In this document: positions 27,359 through 36,031 of the stretch, in pieces
Position numbering within the stretch: position 1 is the first letter of the stretch
How the letters are laid out: every line of letters begins with the position of its first letter
Assembly (NCBI RefSeq): GCF_036898465.1
Contig: NZ_JARUMJ010000001.1
Location: 7,192,001 to 7,256,000, forward strand
Length of the DNA: 64,000 bases
Origin: Streptomyces sp. B21-105
GTDB taxonomy: Bacteria; Actinomycetota; Actinomycetes; Streptomycetales; Streptomycetaceae
Direction: 5' to 3'
The notes under the pieces: generated by a model
Databases searched by the model: none
Seen by the model: the letters and a program-made list of their open reading frames with translations, nothing else
Told to the model about the DNA's origin: nothing
Translations under genes and position numbers: made by a program

Positions 27359-27961
27359 GTGAACATCGTCGTACTCGTCAAGCAGGTCCCGGACACCGCT
27401 GCCGAACGCACCCTGTCCGAGGTCGATCACCGCCTTGACCGCGAGAGCGCCGATCTCGTCCTGGACGAGATCAACGAGCGCGCCGCGGAGGAGGCGCTGA
27501 CCCTGAAGGAGGCGGTGGGCGCCGAGGTCACCGTCGTGTCCATGGGACCTGACTCCGCGCTCGACGCCGTCCGCAAGGTCCTCGCGATGGGCGCCGACCG
27601 CGGAATCCACGTCTGCGACGACAGACTCGAGGGCGCCGACGTCGTGACCACCGCGCAGGTGCTGGCGGCCGCCGTACGGGCAGTGGCGGACGTCGACCTG
27701 GTCTTCGCGGGCAACGCGGCGACCGACGGACAGACGAGCGCGGTCCCCGCCGTCGTCGCGGACCTGCTCGGCCTTCCTGCGCTGACGCATGCGCGGGAGC
27801 TGACCGTGGAAGCGGGTGGCCTGGGAGGTGCCCCCAGCCGGATCGGGTGTTGCTGGGCGCGCCTTCCGATCGCCACGGCGGCAGCCTCATGGCGAGTGGT
27901 CTTACGAGTCGTGCTGGTGAGGGGTTTGTGCCAGTGCTGGGCTCCCCAGCGGCTGGTGTAG
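27359..27961 (+). pseudogene. etfB: Electron transfer flavoprotein beta subunit, 3' truncated
   Basis: From GTG 27359 the first 155 residues are a good EtfB (MNIVVLVKQVPDT, then AEEALTLKEAVGAEVTVVSM and VFAGNAATDGQTSAVPA). After THARELTVEAGG near 27825 the sequence leaves the family and continues as antisense of a TnpB fragment to a stop at 27961. Normal EtfB is about 260 residues, so the last 100, including the rest of the nucleotide-binding core, are lost. No etfA follows. The preceding dehydrogenase must use ETF from elsewhere. Confidence 0.85.
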
Positions 27962-28077
27962 GCGGGGTCGACGGCGATGACCGCGATCCCCGTCTGATCC
28001 GTCATCGAAGCCAGCCGGGCGCGCAGGCGGCCGGTGGGCATGCCGGAGATCAGCTTGCGGAAGCGTCTCCTTGAGCA
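27835..28077 (-). pseudogene. IS200/IS605-type TnpB, C-terminal fragment
   Basis: Read leftward, SRRRFRKLISGMPTGRLRAR, IAVIAVDPAYTSRWGAQHW and TTRKTTRHEAAAVAIGRRAQ is the end of a TnpB-like transposase, covering the region after the RuvC-like core. It lacks the N-terminal half, and its last residues are replaced at the junction with etfB near 27835. It is the likely cause or trace of the etfB truncation. Confidence 0.8.
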
Positions 28078-28160
28078 CACTCCAACCCGAGCAGCTCCGA
28101 CCCCGGCCCCGCCCCCTTCCGGACCAGCCGACAACACCTCGACGAAGCGGTGACCCACCC

Positions 28161-28781
28161 GTGCCCACCGAACACGCGTGTCAGTCCGCGGCTGAACTCG
28201 CCGCAGAGCACCTGGACGCGCTGCGCCCATTCCTGCAATCCGGTCATCCGCACGGAGAGGACGGGGGCGGCATCGGAGACTGGCCGCTGGGCGCGTCGGC
28301 CCTGCTCGTCGTCCTCGCCGGCCTCCAAGCCGATCGGCCCGGGGAGCAGGCGCTCTGGCACGCCCATGCCGGCGATCGGATCCGCGAAGCCCTGGGTCTG
28401 CCCGCCGCCAGGACCGAGCAATTCCCGGCGCGGCGGCAACCACGGGGCTGGGACGCTTTGGCAGTCGTGCAGCACAAGGCACAAGAGCTGCTCACCGACC
28501 TGTCCGACGGCTGCGGCCCGGGTCGGTCGGGTGCGTTGTCAGGACGGCTGGCGCGGGTGGAGGACGCGCTCGCCGGCGCCCTGCGGCGGATGGCCGTGCC
28601 GGAGGAGGCGTCGACGCGCTGCGCTGCGGGGCTTGCGGAAGCCGCCGGTTCACTGTTCGGACTGCGCCCGTCCTCACCCCCCGCCGTCCCGCCCCACCCC
28701 ACCACGCCGCCTCTGCCGGCGACCCCGCCGGTCGCGAACCCCGCGCTCCCGCCCGACTTGACTGCGAGGATCCTCTTCTAG
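28161..28781 (+). CDS. Hypothetical protein, not recognised
   Basis: 206 residues from GTG 28161; a TTG at 28071 is the other in-frame option. It appears all-helical (AAELAAEHLDALRPFL, ALAVVQHKAQELLTDL, RLARVEDALAGALRRM), followed by a Pro-rich tail. There is no signal peptide or membrane segment. No Shine-Dalgarno is clear. Third-position GC is normal for the neighbourhood, so it is probably real, but it may itself be a fragment because it begins right beside the TnpB remnant. Confidence 0.45.
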   Translation: MPTEHACQSAAELAAEHLDALRPFLQSGHPHGEDGGGIGDWPLGASALLVVLAGLQADRPGEQALWHAHAGDRIREALGLPAARTEQFPARRQPRGWDALAVVQHKAQELLTDLSDGCGPGRSGALSGRLARVEDALAGALRRMAVPEEASTRCAAGLAEAAGSLFGLRPSSPPAVPPHPTTPPLPATPPVANPALPPDLTARILF

Positions 28782-28895
28782 CCCTTTCTAGCCCTTTCTA
28801 GCCCTTCTAGCTCGGTTCTCGACGCGGCCGCGCTGCCCTTAGTGGCGCCTGGACGAAGCCGAAGCCGAACTCGAAGCCGAACTCGAACCCGGAGC
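28776..28895 (+). repeat. 10-bp TTCTAGCCCT repeat and GAAGCCGAACTC repeat
   Basis: Three perfect TTCTAGCCCT units (28776-28805) plus a partial fourth cover the stop codon of the hypothetical gene and put several TAGs in a row. Forty bases on, GAAGCCGAAGCCGAACTC-type units follow (about 28857-28893). The array lies between convergent genes; no stem-loop terminator is evident. Confidence 0.7.
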
Positions 28896-29037
28896 AGAGC
28901 CGACGCGCCGATGCAGAAGCCCGCGCCGTCACGCTGGCGACCGATGTCGCCACCCGTCACACGCGGCCGACCGACGGAACCCGACGTTTCCGCGCACCGG
29001 AACTGTCGGCCGGGTGCGGCTGTCGTCCGACGTGTTC

Positions 29038-29904
29038 TCAGGTCGCCGGGTAGTCGAAGAACCCCTGCCCCGACTTGCGGCCCAGCAGGCCCGACTCGAC
29101 CATGCGCCGCAGCAGCGGCGGAGGGGCGTACAGCGGTTCCCGGTACTCCTCGTAGAGCGCTTCGCCTATCGCCGCCACGGTGTCCAGTCCGATGAGGTCC
29201 GCCAGTCGGAGGGGTCCCATGGGGTGGGCGCAACCGGCGGTCATCCCGGTGTCGATGTCCTCCGCCGTCGCCGTACCGGAGCCGACCATCCGCACGGCCG
29301 CCAACAGGAAGGGAATCAGCAGGGAGTTGACGACGAATCCCGCGCGGTCCTGCGCGACGATCGTCTTCTTGCCCAGGATCTCGCCGGCGAATTGCCGCAC
29401 CCGCCGTTCCGTGGCCTTCGAGGTGTGCAGCGAGGGGATGATCTCGACCAGGGGCATGACGGGAACCGGGTTGAAGAAGTGCAGACCGACCACGGTGTCC
29501 GGACGTCCGGCCGCGGCGGCGAGCCGAGCGATGGGGATCGAGGAGGTGTTGGTCGCCAGCACCGTGGCCGGGTCGGTGACCAGCTCGCCCAGTTGCCGGA
29601 ACAAGGCCGTCTTGGCCTGCTCGTCCTCGACTGCGGCCTCGATGACGAGATCGGCCCCGGCCAGGCGGGAGAGGTCGCCCGTGACGGAGACGCCGGCCAG
29701 GGCGTGTGCGCGGTCCTCGGACCGGAGGGCGCCGCGCTTCTCCGCCTTCAGCAGGGAGTCCGCCACGCCGGCGAGGCCCGCCCGGGCCCTGGCCTCGGTC
29801 ACGTCGCACAACGTGACGTGCAGGCCCGCCCGGGCACAGACCTCCGTGATGCCCCGGCCCATCTGGCCCGCGCCTACGACGCCCACGTGCCTGATCGTTG
29901 TCAT
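29038..29904 (-). CDS. 3-hydroxyacyl-CoA (3-hydroxybutyryl-CoA) dehydrogenase
   Basis: 288 residues. The Rossmann motif GAGQMGRGI is at 10-18, followed by ATNTSSIPIARLAAAAGRPD and GLHFFNPVPVMPLVEII with the catalytic His, and GRKSGQGFFDY at the end. It oxidises 3-hydroxyacyl-CoA with NAD(P). GGAGGAAAC precedes the ATG. It is transcribed alone, away from the CoA-transferase/dehydrogenase genes, and probably serves the same beta-oxidation-like route. The 232 bp upstream to the LysR gene contain its promoter but no site I could define. Confidence 0.92.
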   Translation of the reverse strand: MTTIRHVGVVGAGQMGRGITEVCARAGLHVTLCDVTEARARAGLAGVADSLLKAEKRGALRSEDRAHALAGVSVTGDLSRLAGADLVIEAAVEDEQAKTALFRQLGELVTDPATVLATNTSSIPIARLAAAAGRPDTVVGLHFFNPVPVMPLVEIIPSLHTSKATERRVRQFAGEILGKKTIVAQDRAGFVVNSLLIPFLLAAVRMVGSGTATAEDIDTGMTAGCAHPMGPLRLADLIGLDTVAAIGEALYEEYREPLYAPPPLLRRMVESGLLGRKSGQGFFDYPAT

Positions 29905-30136
29905 CTGTTTCCTCCGCCTGTTCCTGGGCCGGGCGGCGGTCGACGGACCCCGCCACGGTGTGTGCTGCCGTGTTGAGCGTAAGTCGGGAACACCCCCTCT
30001 GACCTGCTCGGACAGTGCGTCATCCGCGTACAAACGTGCGCCGCTTCGACGATGACCGACAGGCAGCGACAGACCGTTCGACCGCATGCCCGTGAGGCGT
30101 CGGGCCGATGCCCGACGCCTGCGGTGGGATCCCGTC

Positions 30137-31108
30137 TCAGGCGGTAGTAGAGGTGGTCGTGGGGGCAGAGGCAGAGGCGGAGTCAGAGGCAGAGGTGGCG
30201 GTGGAGGCGGAGGAGGCGGCGGCAGCGGCCTCCCGCAGCCGGCGGATCACGCCGCGTACCGCAGGCGAGGTCTCCCCCCTGCGGTAGGCGCCGACCAGCC
30301 GGGTGGTCAGAGCCACGTCCGCCAGCGGACGGTACGCCACTCCCGGAATCCGCACGCGCCGCAGCGAATCCGGCACCAGTGCCACCGCGAGACCTCCGCC
30401 CACCAGCGTCAGAGCCGCGATGAAGTCCCGCACCGGGGGAGACCACCGCGGACTGAACCCCCCTCGCCGCGCCACCTCGAGGATCTGGTCACGGCAGCCG
30501 TACTCCTCGTCGAAGTGCGGGGCCACGAAGTTCTCGTCGCACAGCTTCGCCGCCGGTATCGCCTCGTACGCCGCGAGCGGCGCGGCGGCCGGCAGCGCCA
30601 GGACGACCTGCTCGGTGAGCAGGCAGGTGGCCATGACCTCCGGCGGGTATTCGGGCCGCCAGCGCAGGAAGCCCACGTCGACGTCCCCGCACGCCAGTGC
30701 CTCCAGCTGCGCAGGCGTCTCCAACTCCCGTACCTGCACGGTGAGTTCGGTGCCGGGGGCCGCGCAGCGGGTGAGAACGTCGGTCAGCACGCCGGAGAAC
30801 GCGGCCGAGGCGACGTACGCGAACTGGGCGTGTCCCAGCTCCCCGCGGCCGGCGCGCCGGCCCACCGCCTCGGCACGTGCCGCCTGGTCGAGCGTCAGCC
30901 GCGCCTCGTCGAGGAACAGCCGCCCGGCGCTGGTCAGCGCCGGGCGGGTACGCCGTCCACGGTCGATCAGCCGTACCCCCAGGTGCGACTCCAGCGCCCG
31001 GACCTGGGCGCTGAGTGCCGACGGCGCCAGGTGCAGGCGATCGGCCGCCCGAGCGAAGTGCAGCTCGTCGGCGACCACGACGAAAGATTCCAGCCAGCGT
31101 AGTTCCAT
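30137..31108 (-). CDS. LysR-family transcriptional regulator
   Basis: 323 residues. The HTH is MELRWLESFVVVADELHFAR then AADRLHLAPSALSAQVRALE; the C-terminal effector domain is complete. The start at 31108 has GGAGGAACC just before it; an upstream ATG (31120) would place that site inside the gene. The C-terminus carries an odd Ala/Ser/Thr tail (SSASTATSASDSASASAP) from GAGGCAGAGGCGG-like repeats. It follows the dehydrogenase gene on the same strand after 95 bp, so it may be the last gene of the LacI-controlled operon or have its own promoter. Confidence 0.88.
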   Translation of the reverse strand: MELRWLESFVVVADELHFARAADRLHLAPSALSAQVRALESHLGVRLIDRGRRTRPALTSAGRLFLDEARLTLDQAARAEAVGRRAGRGELGHAQFAYVASAAFSGVLTDVLTRCAAPGTELTVQVRELETPAQLEALACGDVDVGFLRWRPEYPPEVMATCLLTEQVVLALPAAAPLAAYEAIPAAKLCDENFVAPHFDEEYGCRDQILEVARRGGFSPRWSPPVRDFIAALTLVGGGLAVALVPDSLRRVRIPGVAYRPLADVALTTRLVGAYRRGETSPAVRGVIRRLREAAAAASSASTATSASDSASASAPTTTSTTA

Positions 31109-31203
31109 CGGTTCCTCCATCCCGCCGGGAATGCACACCCCGCGGCGGCGTCAGGGCAGGACGGGACCGCCGCGGGGTGAGTCCGGTGGATCGCGGATCG
31201 GGT

Positions 31204-32313
31204 TCAGGGGATCACGACGTAGTTGCTGAAACCGCCGTCGAGGTCCGTGGCACGTCCGGAGATCGCCTCGTTGACCTCCGACAGCGGGAAGGGCTTGCTG
31301 ATCAGGTAGGACAGGTCCAGGGCCCCGGTGGCCACCATGTCGGCGACCTCCTGGCCCTGCGCGGTGGTGAACCAGTTGGAGCCGATCAGCTGGACCTGCT
31401 CGTCCATCAGCCACTTCACGTCCACGGGCAGCCGGTCGGCCACGCCGCCGACATTGACGACCCGGCCGCCGCGGCGGACGCCCTGCATGGAGTCGAGCAT
31501 CGTCTCCACCGGGGCCTTCGCGCCGAGCGCGCTGATGACGAAGTCCGCGCCCTCGCCGCCGGTCCGGGACTTCGCCCACGCGCCGGTGGAGCCTTCGCCC
31601 AGCCGCATGACCTCGATCCGGTCCGGGGCCAGTTCCCTGACCCGCTCGAGGAGCTCCTCGTTGCGGCCGGTCCCGAGGACCCGGGCGACACCCGAGGCCA
31701 GCGCGAGGAGAGCGGACGCGACACCGAGGGTGCCGGTGATGCCGTCGATCAGGGCGACCTGGCCGGGCCCGGCCGCGGCGTGTCTCAGAGCGCCGTACGA
31801 GGTGCCGATGTAGCCCAGCTTGCCGGCCTGCTCGAACGTCATGGTGTCCGGGATGTTGACGATCGCGTGCTGCGGCGCCGTCATGTACTCGCAGAACCCG
31901 CCGTAGGGGTAGAGGTCGAAGATCCGCTGACCGTCGCGGGAGGTGCTGAAGTAGCCGTTCAGCGTGAAGTAGCGGCAGCGGCTCAGCTCGCCGCCCCGGC
32001 AGACCTGGCAGCTGCCGCAGGACCGCAGCGGGCTGACATAGACCCGGTCGCCGGGCCTGGTGTTCAGCACCGCCTCGCCGACCGCCTCGACCACGCCGGC
32101 GGGGTCCAGGCCGAAGACCGCGGGCAGTTTGGGCAGCGGCTGGTGCGGGTACCAGGTGGGCCAGTTGTTGATCACGTTGGCCATGTTCGGCACGATTCCG
32201 CATGCCTTGACGCGCACCAGCACGTCGGTCGGCCGCGGGGTGGGCACGTCGACCGTGTCCACGGACATCGGCTCACCGAGCGCGTGCAGTCGTGCAGCGA
32301 GCATCTTCGCCAT
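31204..32313 (-). CDS. Medium-chain dehydrogenase lacking catalytic-zinc ligands
   Basis: 369 residues from ATG 32313, seven bases after AAGGAG. The structural zinc site is intact (RSCGSCQVCRGGELSRCRYF). The GHE motif that normally holds the catalytic zinc reads GLD in VFGLDPAGVVEAVG, and the Rossmann region is TGTLGVASALLALASG. It may therefore act as a zinc-free reductase or dehydrogenase. It is downstream of the decarboxylase-like, dioxygenase and enolase genes on the same strand, after a 175-bp gap. Confidence 0.8.
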   Translation of the reverse strand: MAKMLAARLHALGEPMSVDTVDVPTPRPTDVLVRVKACGIVPNMANVINNWPTWYPHQPLPKLPAVFGLDPAGVVEAVGEAVLNTRPGDRVYVSPLRSCGSCQVCRGGELSRCRYFTLNGYFSTSRDGQRIFDLYPYGGFCEYMTAPQHAIVNIPDTMTFEQAGKLGYIGTSYGALRHAAAGPGQVALIDGITGTLGVASALLALASGVARVLGTGRNEELLERVRELAPDRIEVMRLGEGSTGAWAKSRTGGEGADFVISALGAKAPVETMLDSMQGVRRGGRVVNVGGVADRLPVDVKWLMDEQVQLIGSNWFTTAQGQEVADMVATGALDLSYLISKPFPLSEVNEAISGRATDLDGGFSNYVVIP

Positions 32314-32488
32314 TGACATACTCCTTGGAACTGTTCCGTCCCGACGGTCGAGGGCCGGAGTCTTCTTTTCGGCGGGACCGAGGCGGTGGAACTGCGGCTC
32401 GGAAACGGTCACCCTTGCTTTGCCGCATCACCTTTGCTGCGCCGCAGTACCTGCGAGGCGGTGACGACGGGCCGTGCGGCGCCGAGGG

Positions 32489-33040
32489 CTACGCATCCCG
32501 GAACGGGTCCGCGTAGCCGTCCTCGAGGTCGATGCCCAGCAGGCCCATGATGCGGACGCCGGAGTTGTACCAGGCGATGGACAAGGACAGTTCGACCATC
32601 TGGCGGCTCGACAGGTGCGCTGCGGCGGCGCGCCACGTCCCCTCGGAGACGTCGACGTGGAGCGTGGACTCCTTGGCGAGGCGCATCACCGCCTTCTCCG
32701 TCTCGTCGAACAGAGCGGACGACTCGAAGTCGGCGACCGCCGCGAGCTGCTCCTCGGTGAGGCCCGCCGCGCGCCCGTGCGACTGGTGGTGGGCCACCTC
32801 GTAGGCGGACCGGGTCGCATGGCCGACGGTCAGGATGGCCAGTTCGCGCAGTTTCGGGCTGAGGTCGGCGGCCCGCAACGAGTTGGCGTAGGTCAGGAAG
32901 GCGTCCAGCTGAGCCGGTGCGTGGGTGAGGGCGAGGAAGATGTTCGCCGTCGGTACTCTGCGTTCGGTCTCCAGCCGGTCGTACAACGGCTTCAGCGACG
33001 CGTCCGCGTCCTCGCGGCGAACGTAGGGAACTCGTGCCAT
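32489..33040 (-). CDS. Carboxymuconolactone decarboxylase family protein
   Basis: 183 residues. AhpD/CMD fold: LSPKLRELAILTVGHATRSA followed by YEVAHHQSHGRAAGL. The AhpD CxxC pair is absent, as in true CMD-like proteins with Glu/His in the cavity. Its role with an extradiol dioxygenase suggests handling of a ring-cleavage product, but the family is broad. AAGGAG lies 6 bases before the ATG. It follows the dioxygenase by 70 bp. Confidence 0.85.
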   Translation of the reverse strand: MARVPYVRREDADASLKPLYDRLETERRVPTANIFLALTHAPAQLDAFLTYANSLRAADLSPKLRELAILTVGHATRSAYEVAHHQSHGRAAGLTEEQLAAVADFESSALFDETEKAVMRLAKESTLHVDVSEGTWRAAAAHLSSRQMVELSLSIAWYNSGVRIMGLLGIDLEDGYADPFRDA

Positions 33041-33110
33041 GGCGTCTCCTTGAGGGACGGGCGTGGGAGGGACCAGCGGGAGGAATCAGGAGCGGGACCA
33101 GCGGGAGGAA

Positions 33111-34114
33111 TCAGGGGAGGGGCTGTTCGCGCAGGAAACGCTCCAGCGACATCGGATTCGGCGGTTCGGCCGGCGGAGTTCGGGGTGCGCCGACGAACGG
33201 CGACGCCTCGAAGTACCACTTCTCCAGCGCCGGCAGACCCCAGCGGGCGTTGGTGCTCAAAGAGGCCGCGTCCCAGCGCACGGGTTCGATCTCGGTGTCG
33301 ATGGTCTGGTAGTGGCTGTTGAAGACCTCCACCCGGTGACCGTCGGGATCGCGGAGGTAGGCGAAGAGCATCCCGCCCGGACCGTGCCGTCCGGGGCCCC
33401 GCTCCACACCGTCGCCGTAACCGAGGATGCCCGCCCAGTCGCAGGCGCTGAAGATGTCGTGGCTCTCGGAGACGGTGTAGGCGAAGTGGTGCAGGGCGGG
33501 CCCGCTGTTCTCGACGATCGCGAGGTCGAGGCAGGTGCCCTTGCGGTACATGAACGCACCCAGCAGCTTGTCGCCGTGCTCCAGGTACTCCGAGTTGCGG
33601 AAGCCGAGTTCGCTGTAGAAAGCGCACAGCTCGTAGGTTTCGGGCGCGAAGATCTGGTAGTGGTCCAGCCGCTGCGCGTGAGCCCCCGGTACTGCTCGAA
33701 GTCGATGTGCAGCCGCGGCCGGGTCTCCATGTGCGCGCACAGTTCGAGCGGCGTGCCGATGGGGTCGGCGACGTGCAGGGTACGACCCTGGTGCGGGACG
33801 TCGACCCACTCGGCGGGCAGCCCCCGCTCACGGAACCAGGCGTACGCGAGGTCGAGGTCCTCGTCGAAGAACACCCGGAAGCCGATCCTCCGGCAGGCGC
33901 CCCCGCCTTCCTCGTCGATTTCCAGGACGAGGCTGTGGTGGCAGGCTTCGGCCAGCCCGCGCAGGTAGCAGGTGCGGTCGTCCTCGTCGCTGACGACGAG
34001 CCCCAGCGCTTTCGTGTAGAAGTCGCGGCTCGCGGCCAGGTCGGCGACGGTGAGCCGGACATGGCTGGAGCGGGTGATGTTGAAAGGCGGGCGCAGATTG
34101 ACGGGTGGCAGCAT
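33111..34114 (-). pseudogene. Extradiol (catechol 2,3-dioxygenase-type) dioxygenase with a frameshift
   Basis: Two VOC domains. The first (from MLPPVNLRPPFNITRSSHVR) runs in one frame to HIDFEQYRG; the second continues in another as AHAQRLDHYQIFAPETYEL to the stop at 33111. All three iron ligands are visible in the second part: His in LDHYQIF, His in LHHFAYTV and Glu in HRVEVFNSHY. The break falls in a G run on the coding strand (positions 33683-33687, five bases where six restore the frame). The intact protein would be about 334 residues. It is either a real mutation or a homopolymer sequencing error. Confidence 0.85.
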
Positions 34115-34173
34115 GCTGGTCTCCGTGCTCCGATCGGCTCTTGAATGCGATGACGGTCGTCTTCGCAGCAGTC

Positions 34174-35484
34174 TTACGGCGTGGTCGTGAAAGGTCCGGT
34201 CTCAGCGAAGGTGAATGCGGACCAGCCGCTGAATTCCGCGGAGTCGCCGAGGGACTCCTCGATGCGCAGAACCTCGTTCCACTTGGCCATGCGTTCGGAG
34301 CGCGTGAACGAGCCGACCTTCAGCTGGCCGGCGTCCCAGCCGACGCTCAGATGCGCGATGGTGACGTCCTCGGACTCGCCGGAGCGGGCCGACACGATGG
34401 TGCCGAAGCCCGCGTCCTTCCCGGCGCGCAGGGCCCGGTACGCCTCGGTGACCGTGCCCGCCTGGTTGGGTTTGACCAGGACGGCGTTCGCCGCGCCGTC
34501 GGTGGCCGCCGCTTCGACCCGTCGGGCGTTCGTGACCAGGTAGTCGTCGCCGATGACCTGGCAGCGGCTCCCGTAGCGGCGGGTGAACTCCCTCATGCCC
34601 TCGTGGTCGTCCTCGCCCACCGGGTCCTCGACGGACAGGATCGGGTACTGCTCGATCCAGCCGCCCAGCATGTCGATCAGTGCCGCGGTGTCCAGTGTGC
34701 GCTCGTCGAGTGCCAGCGTGTACCGGCCCGCGCCGCCGAACTGCGAGGCCGCGACGTCCAGCGAGATGCCGACCTCGGTCGAGGGCGTGAAACCGGCGCT
34801 CTCGATGGCCCGGGTCAGCATCTCCAGGGCCTCCTCGTTGGAGTCGAACGCCGGCCAGAAGCCACCCTCGTCGGCCACACCCTGTGCCTTCCCCGCCTTC
34901 CGCATCAGGCTCCCGGCGACCCGGTAGATCTCCGCCGTCCAGTCCAGCGCCTCGGAGAAGCTGCCTGCCGCGGGGCAGACGACCATGAAGTCCTGCACGT
35001 CCACGCGCCGGTCCGCGTGAGCGCCGCCGCCGAAGATCTGGATCTCCGGGAGCGGGATGCGCACCCGCCGTCCGCCGGCCAGGTGCTGCCACAGCGGCAC
35101 ACCCGCCGACGCGGCGGTGGCGTGCAGAACGGCCATGGACGTGGCCACGATCGCGTTGCCGCCGAGACGGCTGCGGTCGGGGGTGCCGTCGAGGTCGATC
35201 AGGAGCCGGTCGACGGTCTCCTGGTCGGTCGTGTCCAGGCCGAGGAGAGCGGGCGCGATCTCACCGTTCACCGAGCCGACCGCGCGCCGGACGTCCAGTC
35301 CGCCGAAGCGGAGCCCGCCGTCGCGCAGGTCGAGCGCCTCGCCCCGGCCCGTCGAGGCCCCGGCCGGCGCGATGGCCCGTCCGGTCGCGCCGTTCGCGAG
35401 GTGTGCCTCGACCTCCACGGTCGGCCGACCACGTGAGTCCCACACCCTGCGGCCGTGGAGCTTGGCGATCCGCGCGTCTGTCAT
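34174..35484 (-). CDS. Enolase-superfamily protein with altered active site
   Basis: 436 residues, full enolase length and clearly homologous throughout (GRRVWDSRGRPTVEVEAHL, DEGGFWPAFDSNEEAL, RIEESLG). Metal ligands are kept (SLDVAAS, SVEDPVGEDD, VIGDDYLVTN), as are the GGAHAD loop and the LVKPNQAGT lysine. Two usual residues differ: QEFM is QDFM, and SHRSGE is SARSGE, so the His is lost. It is probably not the housekeeping enolase. It heads the operon controlled by the LacI-type operator at 35770. An in-frame upstream ATG (35601) would add 39 residues from a hairpin-rich leader and was rejected. Confidence 0.85.
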   Translation of the reverse strand: MTDARIAKLHGRRVWDSRGRPTVEVEAHLANGATGRAIAPAGASTGRGEALDLRDGGLRFGGLDVRRAVGSVNGEIAPALLGLDTTDQETVDRLLIDLDGTPDRSRLGGNAIVATSMAVLHATAASAGVPLWQHLAGGRRVRIPLPEIQIFGGGAHADRRVDVQDFMVVCPAAGSFSEALDWTAEIYRVAGSLMRKAGKAQGVADEGGFWPAFDSNEEALEMLTRAIESAGFTPSTEVGISLDVAASQFGGAGRYTLALDERTLDTAALIDMLGGWIEQYPILSVEDPVGEDDHEGMREFTRRYGSRCQVIGDDYLVTNARRVEAAATDGAANAVLVKPNQAGTVTEAYRALRAGKDAGFGTIVSARSGESEDVTIAHLSVGWDAGQLKVGSFTRSERMAKWNEVLRIEESLGDSAEFSGWSAFTFAETGPFTTTP

Positions 35485-35538
35485 GGCGGTGCGACCTTTC
35501 GGAGTCGGGATGGTGCGGGCGGCGAGCGGTCCCGTGCG

Positions 35539-35582
35539 GGGCCTGTCGTGGGACGGGGGCATGCCCGTCCCACGACAGGCCC
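35539..35582 (-). promoter_or_regulatory. 19-bp hairpin in the enolase-gene leader
   Basis: A perfect 19-bp stem (35539-35557 with 35564-35582, one side GGGCCTGTCGTGGGACGGG) with a 6-base loop lies 55-98 bp upstream of the enolase start, inside the transcript expected from the operator at 35770. It has no U-tract. It could attenuate or stabilise the mRNA. Confidence 0.65.
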
Positions 35583-35601
35583 GTGGCCGGAGGAGAGCCA
35601 T

Positions 35602-35690
35602 GTCCTTCGTAGGACGAGAGCTGTGTCCTTCGTAGGACGAGGGTCAGGTCCGTGGGCGGACGAGGGTCATGTCCGTCGTGGGGCATGTCG
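35602..35690 (-). repeat. Four 23-bp repeats, each a small stem-loop, in the enolase-gene leader
   Basis: Units begin at 35602, 35625, 35648 and 35671. The core is GTCC-N6-GGAC (GTCCTTCGTAGGAC in the first two, GTCCGTGGGCGGAC in the third, degraded in the fourth). On the mRNA of the enolase operon they would form a string of short hairpins ahead of the 19-bp hairpin. Known riboswitch classes do not match. Confidence 0.6.
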
Positions 35691-35769
35691 CTGGTCGGCG
35701 GTGCCGGACCGGTGCGCAGGACGCCAGGGACGCCCGCCCGGGCCGGCGACGAGGGTGCCGACCGTTCGT

Positions 35770-35781
35770 GCTAACGATAGC
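35770..35781. promoter_or_regulatory. LacI-type operator O1
   Basis: GCTAACGATAGC, one change from the perfect palindrome GCTAACGTTAGC. It is 286 bp upstream of the enolase start, at the head of the leftward catabolic operon. Confidence 0.75.
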
Positions 35782-35904
35782 GCAATCGTGCGAGGCGTTG
35801 GGGACCGTGTCAAGACTCTAGCGGCGCGAAGATGGGGAGCGGTGATGGGGAGAACTCGGCAGAAACGGTGCCGCGCGCGAGGGTCGTGCGCTCGACAGCG
35901 CAGT

Positions 35905-35916
35905 GCTATCGTTCGC
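35905..35916. promoter_or_regulatory. LacI-type operator O2
   Basis: GCTATCGTTCGC, two changes from the consensus palindrome. It is 116 bp upstream of the decayed FMN reductase gene and divergent from O1, 135 bp away. Confidence 0.65.
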
Positions 35917-36031
35917 ACAGCCGGGTATCCCGGCCGGAACCCCGGCGGACCCGCCCTTCCTGGACGGACGGACAGCACAGGTGCGCGGGTCCGCCGGACC
36001 GGATCACGGCACCGAGGAAAGCGAGCCCGAC

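Noticed and set aside
30109..30136. Terminator after the LysR gene
   Set aside because: Short complementary stretches exist but no stem stands out from the GC-rich background.
35485..35601. 39-residue N-terminal extension of the enolase-like protein
   Set aside because: It would translate the 19-bp hairpin; the family N-terminus begins at 35484.
35485..35760. Known riboswitch in the enolase leader
   Set aside because: The short GTCC/GGAC stems and single long hairpin do not match any riboswitch fold I recognise.
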